64,000 nt of DNA from Afipia sp. 1NLS2 (GCF_000178995.1 NZ_ADVZ01000003.1:496001-560000); one strand, 5' to 3'. Counted from the first letter of the stretch, positions 8,379-17,013 are shown. Translations and numbers: made by a program. The notes: generated by a model from the letters alone, not told the origin.

Positions 8379-8938
8379 TTTAACTCCGGTGTAATGTGCT
8401 GCGCGACCAATGCCGCGTCACAAACGTGCATAAGATTCAGGAAGAGTGTGCGCGATTGCCGCGCGTTGGAAACGTCCGTTGCAGATGAGAGCTCGCGTTC
8501 GTCAAGTCGGTGGATCGATAGCGTCTCAAGGTCAATTGATTGAGTAACTGGCGGATCGCACGTCGCGTTTTGCTCGCACCTTTGATACGTGACACGTATC
8601 TCTCCTTTTTCCGGTATGTCCTCAATGATGTTCGCCATGGCGATGCCGCGGTAAATTTCTTTTGTTGGGGATATTGAAGGATGCACGCGCAACCCTGGCG
8701 CGCTCACCATCCTTAGGGGGCGTCCATCGATCGTGACTTTTATGGTGTCGCGGTAGAGAAATGATTTGGGTGCGATAATCCAAGTCAATTCGAGGCCAAT
8801 TGACTCGTCGTCACGTTCCACGCTGAACTTGACCCTCTGATCTAGGTCGTCAGGCGTTGCCCCGAAGGCCGAGGTGGTCGCGAGGGCCGCAATCGGTAAG
8901 ATGACCAGTAGATTGCGCAATTTTCGGCTATGAGACAT
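8375..8938 (-). CDS. Stand-alone DsbD alpha (N-terminal) domain protein, secreted
   Basis: 187 residues: a signal peptide (about 1-26) and one domain matching the DsbD N-terminal domain. The two redox cysteines are Cys121 and Cys127 (RCEQNATCDPP), in the spacing seen in DsbD alpha. It lacks the membrane and C-terminal thioredoxin domains. The complete DsbD at 9858-11654 carries a homologous domain. It probably passes electrons from a membrane reductase to a periplasmic client such as the adjacent DsbA-like protein. It is a separate transcription unit with its own PmrA-like box 41 nt upstream. Confidence 0.8.
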   Translation of the reverse strand: MSHSRKLRNLLVILPIAALATTSAFGATPDDLDQRVKFSVERDDESIGLELTWIIAPKSFLYRDTIKVTIDGRPLRMVSAPGLRVHPSISPTKEIYRGIAMANIIEDIPEKGEIRVTYQRCEQNATCDPPVTQSIDLETLSIHRLDERELSSATDVSNARQSRTLFLNLMHVCDAALVAQHITPELK

Positions 8939-8978
8939 GGAATACCCTGAATTCGCATGCTCTTTGTTGCGTAGCCAC

Positions 8979-8995
8979 CTTAAGGCAGCCTTAAG
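8979..8995 (-). promoter_or_regulatory. PmrA/QseB-like direct-repeat box 1
   Basis: CTTAAG 8979-8984 and CTTAAG 8990-8995 are separated by 5 nt, an 11-bp period matching OmpR-family tandem binding. The near edge is 41 nt from the start codon of the DsbD N-domain gene. The same layout recurs at three other promoters of the island. Confidence 0.75.
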
Positions 8996-9060
8996 TGCTC
9001 GCGCGCTGGTTGACCACCTTCTGTGATGGCGGCCTCCGTTCTAGGATTCAAGTAGATGCT

Positions 9061-9858
9061 TCACCGCAAACTGCTGACTTCGCCAGTCAGGGTTTCCTTA
9101 GAAAGTTCGCCAGCTTCGACAGATTGAATTGTTCCATCACGTCCAATGAATAACGTCGTTGGCAGGCCTCGTATTCTGTAGTGCCGAGCGAGTTGGCCAT
9201 CGGCATCAACTACAACGGTGTCGAGCGAGATATTCTGTCTATTTAGGAAAGTGGTGATCGTAGATTGATCGTCTCCTTGATTGGCAAAGATAAAATCAAC
9301 AGAAGATTGCCCGTGTGCAAATTCCGCCATCATGGGTAGCTCTCGCCGACAGGGCGGGCACCAGGTCGCCCAGAGATTGAGTACCAGTGGGCGGGTCAAT
9401 TTCGCTCCCAAAACGATGGCTCTGCCGTCTGTTGTTTGAAACGACGTCGTAGGCAGCGGAATGTTCATATTGCTCTGTGCTGAGACCAAAAGGACAATTC
9501 CAACGCCGGCCGCCGCAGCACCGATCGGAAGACTGCTCCATGCCAGCAACCTAGTGTTTCGCAAGTAGAGGAGGGTTGCTGCTGAAGTCGCAATTAAGCC
9601 GCCGATCCAGGAAAAACCACCCTGCCAAACGGAAAGGATTCTTATCGGCTCTTGAATAAAGTCTGTGGGATATTGAATGATATGCCCGATCCGGGAACCT
9701 AAAGGGAAAATGACGATGACCAATGACGCCCATGAATGAAAGCGGTCATCCACCTTTGTCGCCATAAGCAATGCGACGACAATAAATGCCAGAGCCCCGA
9801 TAACGGCAGCAAAGTGCTGGGTCGAGAGCATCAACGGCCCAATCGCGACCGCACCCAT
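9061..9858 (-). CDS. TlpA/ResA-type thioredoxin fused to an Lgt-like membrane domain
   Basis: 265 residues. The N-terminal half (about 1-128) has several membrane helices and carries RIGHII (56-61) and WQGGFSWIGG (78-87), which resemble the RIGN and WQGGMSFHGG signatures of prolipoprotein diacylglyceryl transferase. The C-terminal half (about 132-265) is a TlpA-like thioredoxin domain with WCPPC (Cys167, Cys170) and cis-proline GLPTT. The membrane part is far shorter than real Lgt, so acyl transfer is unlikely; it may be an anchor or quinone/electron module. The start codon overlaps the DsbD stop by one base, so the two are one operon. Confidence 0.8.
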   Translation of the reverse strand: MGAVAIGPLMLSTQHFAAVIGALAFIVVALLMATKVDDRFHSWASLVIVIFPLGSRIGHIIQYPTDFIQEPIRILSVWQGGFSWIGGLIATSAATLLYLRNTRLLAWSSLPIGAAAAGVGIVLLVSAQSNMNIPLPTTSFQTTDGRAIVLGAKLTRPLVLNLWATWCPPCRRELPMMAEFAHGQSSVDFIFANQGDDQSTITTFLNRQNISLDTVVVDADGQLARHYRIRGLPTTLFIGRDGTIQSVEAGELSKETLTGEVSSLR

Positions 9859-11654
9859 TATTGCTCTCCGCCGCGCGAGGATGCCAACAGCGATTGGGTC
9901 GATATTTCCCCGACCAGACGTGTTGCAGGAATTTCATTCGCACTTTTGTCGAAAAAAATCATGGTCGGAGGACCGATAACATGAATATCGCGCATCAGTG
10001 CGCTGTTGGCGGCGCTGAGGTTCGTGACGTCGACTTTGATGCGATGATAATCATGCAGCGCAGCCTTCACGTCAGGCGAATCCAAGACCTCTCGATCGAT
10101 CGTCTTGCAGGAAACGCACCACTCCGCAGTCACATAGACTAGCGTCGGCTTGTCGTCGTCGCGCGCAAGGCGAAGTTGCTCCTGGAGATCTGTCGTTGAG
10201 GATGCCTTCGTGAAAGAAATATTCTCGGCTTCAGCCCTTCTGGTGGTCACGAAGATGGATTGTAAAGGGCGAAGAGGGTCTGTGGCTCCACTTGACGCAC
10301 CCACGAAGAGAATGGCGCCATAAAGTAGCACTACAATTCCGGCTGCCTTCTGCAGTCGGAAGCGTGGTGCGTCATAGGCGAAATTTTCGAATACACCCAG
10401 GAATACCGACATCGTAATCAAAGCGATCGCACAAAGAGCCAAGGAAATGTGGGGCGGCAAAATCCGGCTTGCCATCCAGATTGCAGCAGCCAGAAATACG
10501 AAGCCGAAGGTGTATTTGACATACACCATCCAGCCGCCCGCCCGCGGCAGTATGCGTCCCCCCAATACACCCAGCAGGACCAAAGGAAGACCCTGGCCGA
10601 GACCGAGAGAAAACAGTGCGGCCGCACCTAGCCGAGCGTTACCGGTTTGCGCGATATAGAGAAGGGCCGCTGCTAATGGTGCAGTGACACAAGGACCGAC
10701 GATCAACGCCGATGTGAATCCCAACAAGACGGTTGAGCCGAATGATCCAGTCCTGCTTTCCTGAACGCTGCTGATCTTATTAACCCAGCGGGAGGGCAAC
10801 TGAATTTCGAAAAAGCCGAACATTGACATCGCCAATACTGCAAACAGACCAGCAGTTGCGATAACTGCATATGGAGATTGCAGAACGATCTGGAGATTTT
10901 CTCCGGACCATGCCGCCGCTATGCCCAACATGCCGAAGGCGGTGGCCATGGCGACGACATACGCTGAAGACAATGCAACGCCGCGTGAGGCGGAGAGCTG
11001 TTCACCCGAACGAGCGAGTGTTGCAGCGAGGATGGGATACATCGGTAAGACGCAGGGCGTAAACGCGAGGAAAAGGCCGAATACGAAGAAGCTAGCTATT
11101 ACCCAGATCGGCCCTCCGGAATGAAGTAGCGAGCTCACAAGTCCGGAATCGGTGTCTTCCGCCAGATGAAATCCGCTTGCGGTTGCCTCTGCGGGAGCAG
11201 AGCGAATAGTCTCCGAAGAAATAATGCTCGCAGTATCTGAGACGGAAAGTGTCTTCAGGTCGATGAATTTTGTAATCGGCGGATAGCAGATGCTGTTTTC
11301 CTTGCAACCTTGGTATTGGAGTTTGATCTCGGCGATAGCAGAAGCAGGAACGGAGGTCGAAAGGTTACTATGGTAGATTACGGTAGATCCAAAGGTTGGA
11401 TCTAGCTTGGTAACGCCTGCGGGAAGAATGAGGTTGATTGACTTTTGGCTAGATGTATCGCCAGCGCGGATATGATCTCGATAAAGATAGTAGCCCGGAG
11501 CAATCTTCCAGTGCAGAGCGACCTGGTCGTTTTCGCTTCGATCAACCGACAGTCTGAAAGCATCATCGGCTTTCAGGATGCTTGTCTGGGCTGATGCGTA
11601 GGAAGCTCCTATTGCGGTTACGATAAAAAAAGCCAGAAATAATGTTCGTTTCAT
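9858..11654 (-). CDS. dsbD: Thiol:disulfide interchange protein DsbD
   Basis: 598 residues with all three DsbD parts. After the signal peptide (1-22) comes the alpha domain with Cys117/Cys123 (GCKENSICYPP). The CcdA-like membrane domain has eight or so helices with Cys201 (FTPCVLP) and Cys322 (GPCVTAP). The C-terminal thioredoxin domain has Cys513/Cys516 (EWCVSC). It moves electrons from cytoplasmic thioredoxin to periplasmic thiol proteins. It is 51 bp behind the Tat-type thioredoxin gene and overlaps the TlpA-fusion gene, forming one operon below box 2. Confidence 0.9.
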   Translation of the reverse strand: MKRTLFLAFFIVTAIGASYASAQTSILKADDAFRLSVDRSENDQVALHWKIAPGYYLYRDHIRAGDTSSQKSINLILPAGVTKLDPTFGSTVIYHSNLSTSVPASAIAEIKLQYQGCKENSICYPPITKFIDLKTLSVSDTASIISSETIRSAPAEATASGFHLAEDTDSGLVSSLLHSGGPIWVIASFFVFGLFLAFTPCVLPMYPILAATLARSGEQLSASRGVALSSAYVVAMATAFGMLGIAAAWSGENLQIVLQSPYAVIATAGLFAVLAMSMFGFFEIQLPSRWVNKISSVQESRTGSFGSTVLLGFTSALIVGPCVTAPLAAALLYIAQTGNARLGAAALFSLGLGQGLPLVLLGVLGGRILPRAGGWMVYVKYTFGFVFLAAAIWMASRILPPHISLALCAIALITMSVFLGVFENFAYDAPRFRLQKAAGIVVLLYGAILFVGASSGATDPLRPLQSIFVTTRRAEAENISFTKASSTTDLQEQLRLARDDDKPTLVYVTAEWCVSCKTIDREVLDSPDVKAALHDYHRIKVDVTNLSAANSALMRDIHVIGPPTMIFFDKSANEIPATRLVGEISTQSLLASSRGGEQ

Positions 11655-11705
11655 GGATCTCTCTTTGGTCCGCTATCTCAATGGAATGTTTGTTTGACAG
11701 TTGCG

Positions 11706-12218
11706 TCAGCGCGCGAAGTGTTGAAGTCGCGTGATGAGACTTTCGGCATCGAAGCTACCAACGGATCGTGTTTTGGGATATTCGCGCCCCGTATGCGTGT
11801 CGGAGACGAAGACGGTCGGTGGCCCATCTACCGCAAGCGATGTGAGCAATTTCTTGTTGCTCTCGCTCATTGACGTCACATCGATGCGAATCAGCGCCAT
11901 TTGAGCCAGCAGCTCGGCAACCTCCGGATTGGGCAGAATTCGCTCGGTAATGATCTGGCAGAATTCGCACCAGTCTGCGCCGATCTCGACCAGCGCAAAG
12001 CGGCTTATCGTGCTGGACGTACGCAGTGCCGCGCCGTAGCCCTCAATAGAGCTGATGGGGCCGATTTTGACACCTCGCGCAATGACCGCCGCACGAGCGA
12101 ATCCGAGTCGCAGCATTGCACAGGCGGTAGCGCCACCAGCAAATGCTCGTCGCGTCAAAGGGGTGGCTTTCCACCAATTGGGGGCGGGTGGCTGGAATGG
12201 TCGATGTTTCTGGTCCAA
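11706..12218 (-). CDS. Thioredoxin-fold protein with probable Tat signal
   Basis: The preferred start is TTG 12216-12218, which has a perfect GGAGG 7 nt upstream; the frame can be extended to ATG 12245, but that leaves almost no leader below the operator. The 170-residue product has a twin-arginine-like signal (TPLTRRAFAGG) and a thioredoxin motif WCEFC (Cys84, Cys87), with a cis-proline in DGPPTVFVSD. It resembles the C-terminal domain of DsbD and precedes dsbD in the operon. A periplasmic reductant for specific substrates is likely. Confidence 0.75.
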   Translation of the reverse strand: MDQKHRPFQPPAPNWWKATPLTRRAFAGGATACAMLRLGFARAAVIARGVKIGPISSIEGYGAALRTSSTISRFALVEIGADWCEFCQIITERILPNPEVAELLAQMALIRIDVTSMSESNKKLLTSLAVDGPPTVFVSDTHTGREYPKTRSVGSFDAESLITRLQHFAR

Positions 12219-12262
12219 GGCGGGTCCTCCACAACGGTCCCGCACTGACCTTCTCGTCCTAC

Positions 12263-12279
12263 CTTAATGCAGGCTTAAG
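12263..12279 (-). promoter_or_regulatory. PmrA/QseB-like direct-repeat box 2
   Basis: CTTAAT 12263-12268 and CTTAAG 12274-12279 with a 5-nt spacer, 45 nt above the TTG start of the thioredoxin/dsbD operon. Only the last base of one half-site deviates. Confidence 0.75.
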
Positions 12280-12300
12280 AGTGTGATTCCACGCAACCGA

Positions 12301-13092
12301 TCAGGATTTGATTGGGCTGGATGGTAAGGTAAGAGAACTCATAGCCGGATCAGGAATGACGACGATTTTCGTGCCGTTTCTGACATTATTGTACAGGTGG
12401 ATTACATCCTGGTTTAGGAGCCGAATGCAGCCTGACGACACGGCTTTGCCAATCGATCCCGGTTCACTAGTGCCATGCAGGCGGTACAGAGTGTCGCGCC
12501 CATGGTCGTGAATATAGAGCGCTCGCGCGCCAAGTGGATTACGCAGGCCGGGCTGCATTCCGCCATTCACTATGCTATATCGCTTGAGTTCGGGTTGCCG
12601 CTGAATCATAGAATCTGGTGGTACCCATCGCGGCCATGCGCGTCCATATGCGACCAATGCGCGTCCAGACCATTCGAATCCTTCCCGTCCCACGCCAATC
12701 CCGTATCGCGTGGCGCGTTGTCCGGGCAGGACGTGATAGAGATATTTGGCAGGCGTATCGACAATCAAAGTACCTACGTCTTCTGACGAGGTGTAATCGA
12801 CGTCCCGACGCCAATAACGCCGTTCGACTTGGCTGACGTCTACCTCCGGGATTTGGAAGCCGCCATCGGACAGAGCGCGGTACATCGGGGGAACGGTCGG
12901 TGACGTGTCCGGATAGCCTGCGCTCGAAAGTGAGCTCGGCGAGTTGCCGTCGGTGACGCAACCGGAAAGTGCAAATGCGCTCAAACCAAGCAAAGCGCGC
13001 CGTGAAATCTTGCTTGAATCGCCAGAGAGTAAGTCAGCGGCTATGTCGCTTGGAATAGACGACAAAAGCCTGAGTACAGAAGCGGCGCGCAT
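12301..13092 (-). CDS. L,D-transpeptidase (YkuD domain) lipoprotein
   Basis: The start is ATG 13090-13092, which has GAGGA 6 nt upstream; ATG 13113 lies too close to the operator. The N-terminus combines a twin arginine (SRRALLGLSAF) with a lipobox (LSGC, Cys45), so it is a Tat-type lipoprotein. The C-terminal YkuD domain has His206 (RLHGTSEPGSIG) and catalytic Cys222 (SSGCIRL). It should cross-link peptidoglycan or attach proteins to it. It shares the thiol-redox regulon box, and L,D-transpeptidases need a reduced cysteine, a plausible reason for co-regulation. Confidence 0.88.
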   Translation of the reverse strand: MRAASVLRLLSSIPSDIAADLLSGDSSKISRRALLGLSAFALSGCVTDGNSPSSLSSAGYPDTSPTVPPMYRALSDGGFQIPEVDVSQVERRYWRRDVDYTSSEDVGTLIVDTPAKYLYHVLPGQRATRYGIGVGREGFEWSGRALVAYGRAWPRWVPPDSMIQRQPELKRYSIVNGGMQPGLRNPLGARALYIHDHGRDTLYRLHGTSEPGSIGKAVSSGCIRLLNQDVIHLYNNVRNGTKIVVIPDPAMSSLTLPSSPIKS

Positions 13093-13139
13093 TGACGATC
13101 CTCGTTGTGTCATGAGGACAACCGTAGGATCGTACGAAT

Positions 13140-13156
13140 CTTAAACCAGCCTTAAG
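13140..13156 (-). promoter_or_regulatory. PmrA/QseB-like direct-repeat box 3
   Basis: CTTAAA 13140-13145 and CTTAAG 13151-13156 with a 5-nt spacer, 48 nt above the preferred start of the L,D-transpeptidase gene. Confidence 0.72.
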
Positions 13157-13176
13157 AGGCCGACACTTTGTAACAC

Positions 13177-13809
13177 CTACAGGCCATGTGTCGTCGCGGT
13201 TGCCGGCGTAGGTGCGAGCGTGCCGAGCGCGACCCATTCATTACTATCGCTTTGGCTCTGACGCTTGACGTAACGATACCCTGTAGCGTCCCACCGCAGG
13301 ATTTGAGAGCTCTCATTATCCAAGATGAAATCGCCCTTGTCCGACACGACCGTTAGTACAGCGTGTCCTTCGTCATTCTTGTCGTGAACGACTGTGATCA
13401 GTAGCGATTCGCGGGGCCAGCCTGCGCTCATCAAGATCTTGCGTTTTTGCAATACATATTCTTCGCAGTCGCCGTATCCATCCGTGGGATATGACCACTT
13501 TTCGATAGTGCCCCAATGATCCATGTCGGTGATCGGCTTAATCTTTTCGTTAACCTGACGGTTGACCCTTAAAAGATCGTTCCAAGCTTCCTGCGTCATG
13601 ACAATGGCACGAGGCATCGTCTTAGTGGTGCTACACTCCGCCGAATTGTCGCGGCAAAACTGTACCCAGCCCATCGGAGATCGCACCGAGGTGCCAATGC
13701 TGGCGTGGATTGACTCCTCCTCAGCATTTGCAGGTCCCGCATATCCAATAGATAAGATGCAGGCTAATAAGCGGGTTAAGAGAGCGAAGTCTCGTTTCGT
13801 CTTGAACAT
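13177..13809 (-). CDS. Transglutaminase-like cysteine peptidase (BTLCP/DUF920), secreted
   Basis: 210 residues with a signal peptide (1-29). The catalytic residues of the bacterial transglutaminase-like family are visible: Cys115 (YGDCEEYVLQKR), His149 (EGHAVLTV) and Asp164 (FILDNE). Its periplasmic substrate is unknown; the LapG relatives cleave adhesins and release biofilm. The AGGGGG ribosome site is partly covered by a small hairpin (CCTGT 13818-13822, ACAGG 13827-13831). No PmrA-like box precedes it, but it lies between two regulon members. Confidence 0.88.
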   Translation of the reverse strand: MFKTKRDFALLTRLLACILSIGYAGPANAEEESIHASIGTSVRSPMGWVQFCRDNSAECSTTKTMPRAIVMTQEAWNDLLRVNRQVNEKIKPITDMDHWGTIEKWSYPTDGYGDCEEYVLQKRKILMSAGWPRESLLITVVHDKNDEGHAVLTVVSDKGDFILDNESSQILRWDATGYRYVKRQSQSDSNEWVALGTLAPTPATATTHGL

Positions 13810-13968
13810 ATTGGCCCCCTGTTTTGACAGGCCTTTGCTCTCATGACGAATTTCACGGGAATATAAATTATCTCGTCAAATTTGAAACAACCGCTCTTTT
13901 AACCAGGACAAGGCAGACCATTTATCAAAACCCAAAATAGAGAATTGCTGTTCTCGTTCTAGCCGCCG

Positions 13969-14727
13969 CTATCTTGAGGTGTCTATGATCTGCTGTATCT
14001 GCACGGCCCCCACAGCGCCGACAATAAGATTGTTGCCGATGACAAAGCTCGGAGTACCATTGACACCAAGCGCTTCAGCGATTGACATGTTTTCGCTCAA
14101 GATCGCATCAATTTGTTTATCGTGGAGATCCTTGCGAGCCTGAGTTTCATTCAGCCCAAATTTTTCCCCGATTAATAGCGCAAGCTCACCATTCATAGTT
14201 CCTTTGACTTTCATCAACGCTCGATAGTAGTGGGCTTGTAGATCAGCGTTTTGGAACTGACGTGATGCGGCCAAGGCAACGTGGCTTGCCTCGGTGGATT
14301 CTTGGCCAAGGATTGGAAATTCCTTCAGCACCACGCGTAAATCGGGGTTTGCTTCGATAAGAGTTTGGATATCGTCAACTGAGGCTCGGCAGAAGGGACA
14401 ATTGTAATCGAAAAACGCCACCATGTTGACTGTGCCGTTAGGGTTTCCTAGGACGATGCTGCCGCGGGACGAGACGAGTTGGTCGTGGTACTTTGCAATA
14501 GCCTGAGTCTGTGAATTGCGTTGTGCTTCTTGAGTGCGACGTTCAAGTTCTATGCTGGCCTCGCGAAGGACTTCGGGATTCTCGATCAGATAATCCCGCA
14601 CGATGAGTTCGATATCGTGGCGCTGCGTTGCCGAGAATGAAGTAGAAGCGGTCTGAGCACGAGCCGTGCTAGCGATTGCCAAGGTTACTACTATCAGCAT
14701 TGCTTTTTGAGCAAGATAAATTCGCAT
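13969..14727 (-). CDS. DsbA-family disulfide oxidoreductase with N-terminal helical extension
   Basis: The start ATG 14725-14727 has an AAAGGAGG ribosome site; a longer frame to 14778 exists without one. The 252-residue product has a signal peptide (about 1-24), an alpha-helical segment (about 34-85) of the kind found in ScsC/BdbD-like DsbA proteins that may mediate oligomerisation, and a CPFC site (Cys110, Cys113) with cis-proline GTPSFVIG. It is the third gene of the response regulator/kinase operon, which suggests it is both target and partner of the signalling system. Confidence 0.86.
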   Translation of the reverse strand: MRIYLAQKAMLIVVTLAIASTARAQTASTSFSATQRHDIELIVRDYLIENPEVLREASIELERRTQEAQRNSQTQAIAKYHDQLVSSRGSIVLGNPNGTVNMVAFFDYNCPFCRASVDDIQTLIEANPDLRVVLKEFPILGQESTEASHVALAASRQFQNADLQAHYYRALMKVKGTMNGELALLIGEKFGLNETQARKDLHDKQIDAILSENMSIAEALGVNGTPSFVIGNNLIVGAVGAVQIQQIIDTSR

Positions 14728-14781
14728 CACGTTTCGCCTCCTTTGACCAATCCAAGCGATCGGACTAAGTGCCGCCACGGC

Positions 14782-16173
14782 TCATGCTTTGATCAGTCGA
14801 AGCGTCCCGCGGTACGGAGCGGAATGATTTCTGCGGCCCCCTTCAATGGGGAATCGCCACTGCATTTCGACGCGGAGACCACCAGTCGGACGGTTTTTTA
14901 ATCTCAGCTCCGCGCCACTGGCCCGCAAAGCTAGGTCGACGATTGCGAGACCAAGACCGCTACCAGAAGGGCTTTTGTGACGCCCGCGGAAGAACCTCTT
15001 GGTGACGAGATGGATTTCTTCATCCGGAATTCCTGGCCCATCATCTTCTACGGCAACAATAAAAGTATTGGCTTTCTGTTCAACCAACCATCTCACGGTG
15101 CCGCCCTCTTGCATGTGACCGATGGCATTCTCGTGGAGGTTGCGGAGGGCTAGAAGCAATAGCTCACGATTGGCGGGTAATACTGCCATTCGCAAAGTGG
15201 GCTCTATGGTCACATGGATGCCGTCATTGGCTGGCGCAAGCGCTTCCACAACCTCTTCTAGCGCGCTCCCGACATTGACATTGCTTTCCGGCGTTACGAT
15301 ACGCGTCGCGTCGAGTTTTGAGATTGCCAGCAACTGTCGAACTAGCCGCGAGGTCCGATCCACCGATACGAGAATTTGCCGCAAAGCGGCCTGACGTGTA
15401 GTATCGTCGACTGCAGACATCGAGATTTGCGCTTGCATTCTCAGGCCCGCAAGTGGGGTACGCAGTTCATGTGCGGCGAAAGCGGTGATCTCGCGCTCAC
15501 GCTGGCGGGCGTCTTGAACCTTCACAAAAAGTTCGTTGAGGGCTGTCACGAGAGGCTGAATCTCGATTGGCGCTCGGTCGATCGCAATCAAGCTCGTATC
15601 GTCCGCGCTGCGGTGCTTTAGTTCGTTGGCGATGTTTCGAAGAGGGACAAATCCGCGGTGCAAGCTGGCCCAGATCAGAAGACCGAGTAGCGGGATGACG
15701 AATAGAGCGGGTGTGAGTAAACCTTTGATGATTTCCGCGACGAGATGGTCTCGCACGCCCAATCTATCGCCAACTAACACTCGAACGCCTTTGTCAGCAT
15801 TCTCCATGGTGAATACTCGCCATGTCTCGCCATCAATGACGCGCTCTGAGAAGCCGTTCGGGACATCACTCAGCCTTTCGTCTGGCGCACCGCTCGATCT
15901 CGCAACCATGCGGCCATCGAGCGACCAAATCTGGCAAGAAAGCTGCCGTTCAGTGGATGCTAGCTCAGCAGATTTCAGTCTTGAGGAAGAATGCGGGCCG
16001 GAATCGTTAGGTATCAGGGACGACGCCATACGCGCTGCTTCTTGTAGACGCGCGTCGAGGACGCTTTCGATCTCCCGCTGGCTAGCGACATAAATCCAGC
16101 AGATAGCCGCCAACCATATGATTCCGGTAGCAGTTAAAAGAATTGCAAAAAGCCGGTTTCTGAGCGAACTCAT
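14782..16173 (-). CDS. Sensor histidine kinase (QseC/PmrB-like)
   Basis: 463 residues with two membrane helices (about 7-30 and 149-170) bracketing a periplasmic sensor of about 118 residues. A HAMP-like linker is followed by the H-box His235 (AAHELRTPLAGL), an N-box (LRNLHENAIGHM) and G-boxes (DDGPGIP, GSGLGLAI). The periplasmic part has one cysteine (SCQIW, Cys80), so direct thiol sensing is possible but speculative. It overlaps the response regulator gene by 4 bp. Confidence 0.9.
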   Translation of the reverse strand: MSSLRNRLFAILLTATGIIWLAAICWIYVASQREIESVLDARLQEAARMASSLIPNDSGPHSSSRLKSAELASTERQLSCQIWSLDGRMVARSSGAPDERLSDVPNGFSERVIDGETWRVFTMENADKGVRVLVGDRLGVRDHLVAEIIKGLLTPALFVIPLLGLLIWASLHRGFVPLRNIANELKHRSADDTSLIAIDRAPIEIQPLVTALNELFVKVQDARQREREITAFAAHELRTPLAGLRMQAQISMSAVDDTTRQAALRQILVSVDRTSRLVRQLLAISKLDATRIVTPESNVNVGSALEEVVEALAPANDGIHVTIEPTLRMAVLPANRELLLLALRNLHENAIGHMQEGGTVRWLVEQKANTFIVAVEDDGPGIPDEEIHLVTKRFFRGRHKSPSGSGLGLAIVDLALRASGAELRLKNRPTGGLRVEMQWRFPIEGGRRNHSAPYRGTLRLIKA

Positions 16174-16832
16174 GAATCGAGCCTCATGCGATAGCCAATT
16201 CCGCGGATGGTCTCGATTTTTTCGCGTCCCACCTTTGTTCGAAGCTTATGGATGTGAACTTCTACCGTGTTGCTTTCGATCTCTTCCTGCCATCCGTAAA
16301 GGCGACTTTCGATCTCATTCTTGGACATCACACGGCCAGGATGACTCATTAGGGCTGACAGAATTGAAAATTCTCGCCGCGAGAGAGGATTCGTTTCATC
16401 ATTTACGGTGACGGTCATTTGCGCGGGATCGAGTGTAAGGCCATTGAAGGTCAAGCACGGTGAAGCGCGCCCAGTCTGTCGACGGCATATCGCTCGCACG
16501 CGCGCGGCTAGCTCATCGAGGTCGAATGGCTTTCCGATGTAGTCGTCGGCGCCAGAATCCAGGCCTTTGATACGATCCGCAATCTCATCGAGAGCCGTCA
16601 GCATCAGAACTGGAGTTCTGTCGCCGCCGGCCCGTAGCTCTGTCAGCAGATCGAGACCGGAGCCGTCGGGCAGCATGACATCCAAGACCAGCGCGTCGAA
16701 TTCACTCAATGCGGCCGCGGCTCGGCCGTCGGCACATGTGGATACGACGTCCAAGGTGGCGCCAAACATACCGAGCCCGACCTTAAGGCCGTTCGAAATG
16801 ACGGGATCGTCTTCCACGATCAAAATGCGCAA
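16170..16832 (-). CDS. OmpR-family response regulator (PmrA/QseB-like)
   Basis: 220 residues: receiver domain with phospho-acceptor Asp51 and Lys101 (GKPFDLDELAAR), then a winged-helix DNA-binding domain (EVHIHKLRTKVG, IRGIGYRM). PmrA and QseB relatives bind tandem CTTAAG-type half-sites with a 5-nt spacer, exactly the element found above this gene and three other units nearby. It is therefore very likely autoregulated and the controller of the 7.7-16.9 kb island. Confidence 0.92.
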   Translation of the reverse strand: MRILIVEDDPVISNGLKVGLGMFGATLDVVSTCADGRAAAALSEFDALVLDVMLPDGSGLDLLTELRAGGDRTPVLMLTALDEIADRIKGLDSGADDYIGKPFDLDELAARVRAICRRQTGRASPCLTFNGLTLDPAQMTVTVNDETNPLSRREFSILSALMSHPGRVMSKNEIESRLYGWQEEIESNTVEVHIHKLRTKVGREKIETIRGIGYRMRLDS

Positions 16833-16872
16833 GTTGGAAACTCCGGCAGGCCGCTCCCGCTCGCCGATGAAA

Positions 16873-16889
16873 CTTAAGTTGACCTTAAG
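16873..16889 (-). promoter_or_regulatory. PmrA/QseB-like direct-repeat box 4 (autoregulatory)
   Basis: Two perfect CTTAAG half-sites (16873-16878, 16884-16889) with a 5-nt spacer, 41 nt above the response regulator start codon. Confidence 0.78.
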
Positions 16890-16987
16890 ACCATCCGAAT
16901 GGGGGCCCGGCCCTATCTACTACGCAAAAGGAAGCTGCCTGTTACGTCAGATAGCAACAAAGGCTGCGGAAAATGCCGAACGCTTAC

Positions 16988-17013
16988 CTGGATGTCAGCA
17001 CCCTGACATCCAG
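16988..17013. repeat. Perfect 11-bp inverted repeat containing TGTCAG-N4-CTGACA
   Basis: Arms 16988-16998 and 17003-17013 are perfectly complementary with a 4-nt centre. The core TGTCAG-N4-CTGACA recurs at 21771 and 26980. It could be a Crp/Fnr-type operator upstream of the response regulator, or an RNA hairpin. There is no T-tract on either side, which argues against an intrinsic terminator. Confidence 0.6.

Noticed and set aside
16988-17013. Inverted repeat as an intrinsic terminator only
   Set aside because: No T-tract follows on either strand, and the core is repeated at two other promoters, so an operator is favoured.
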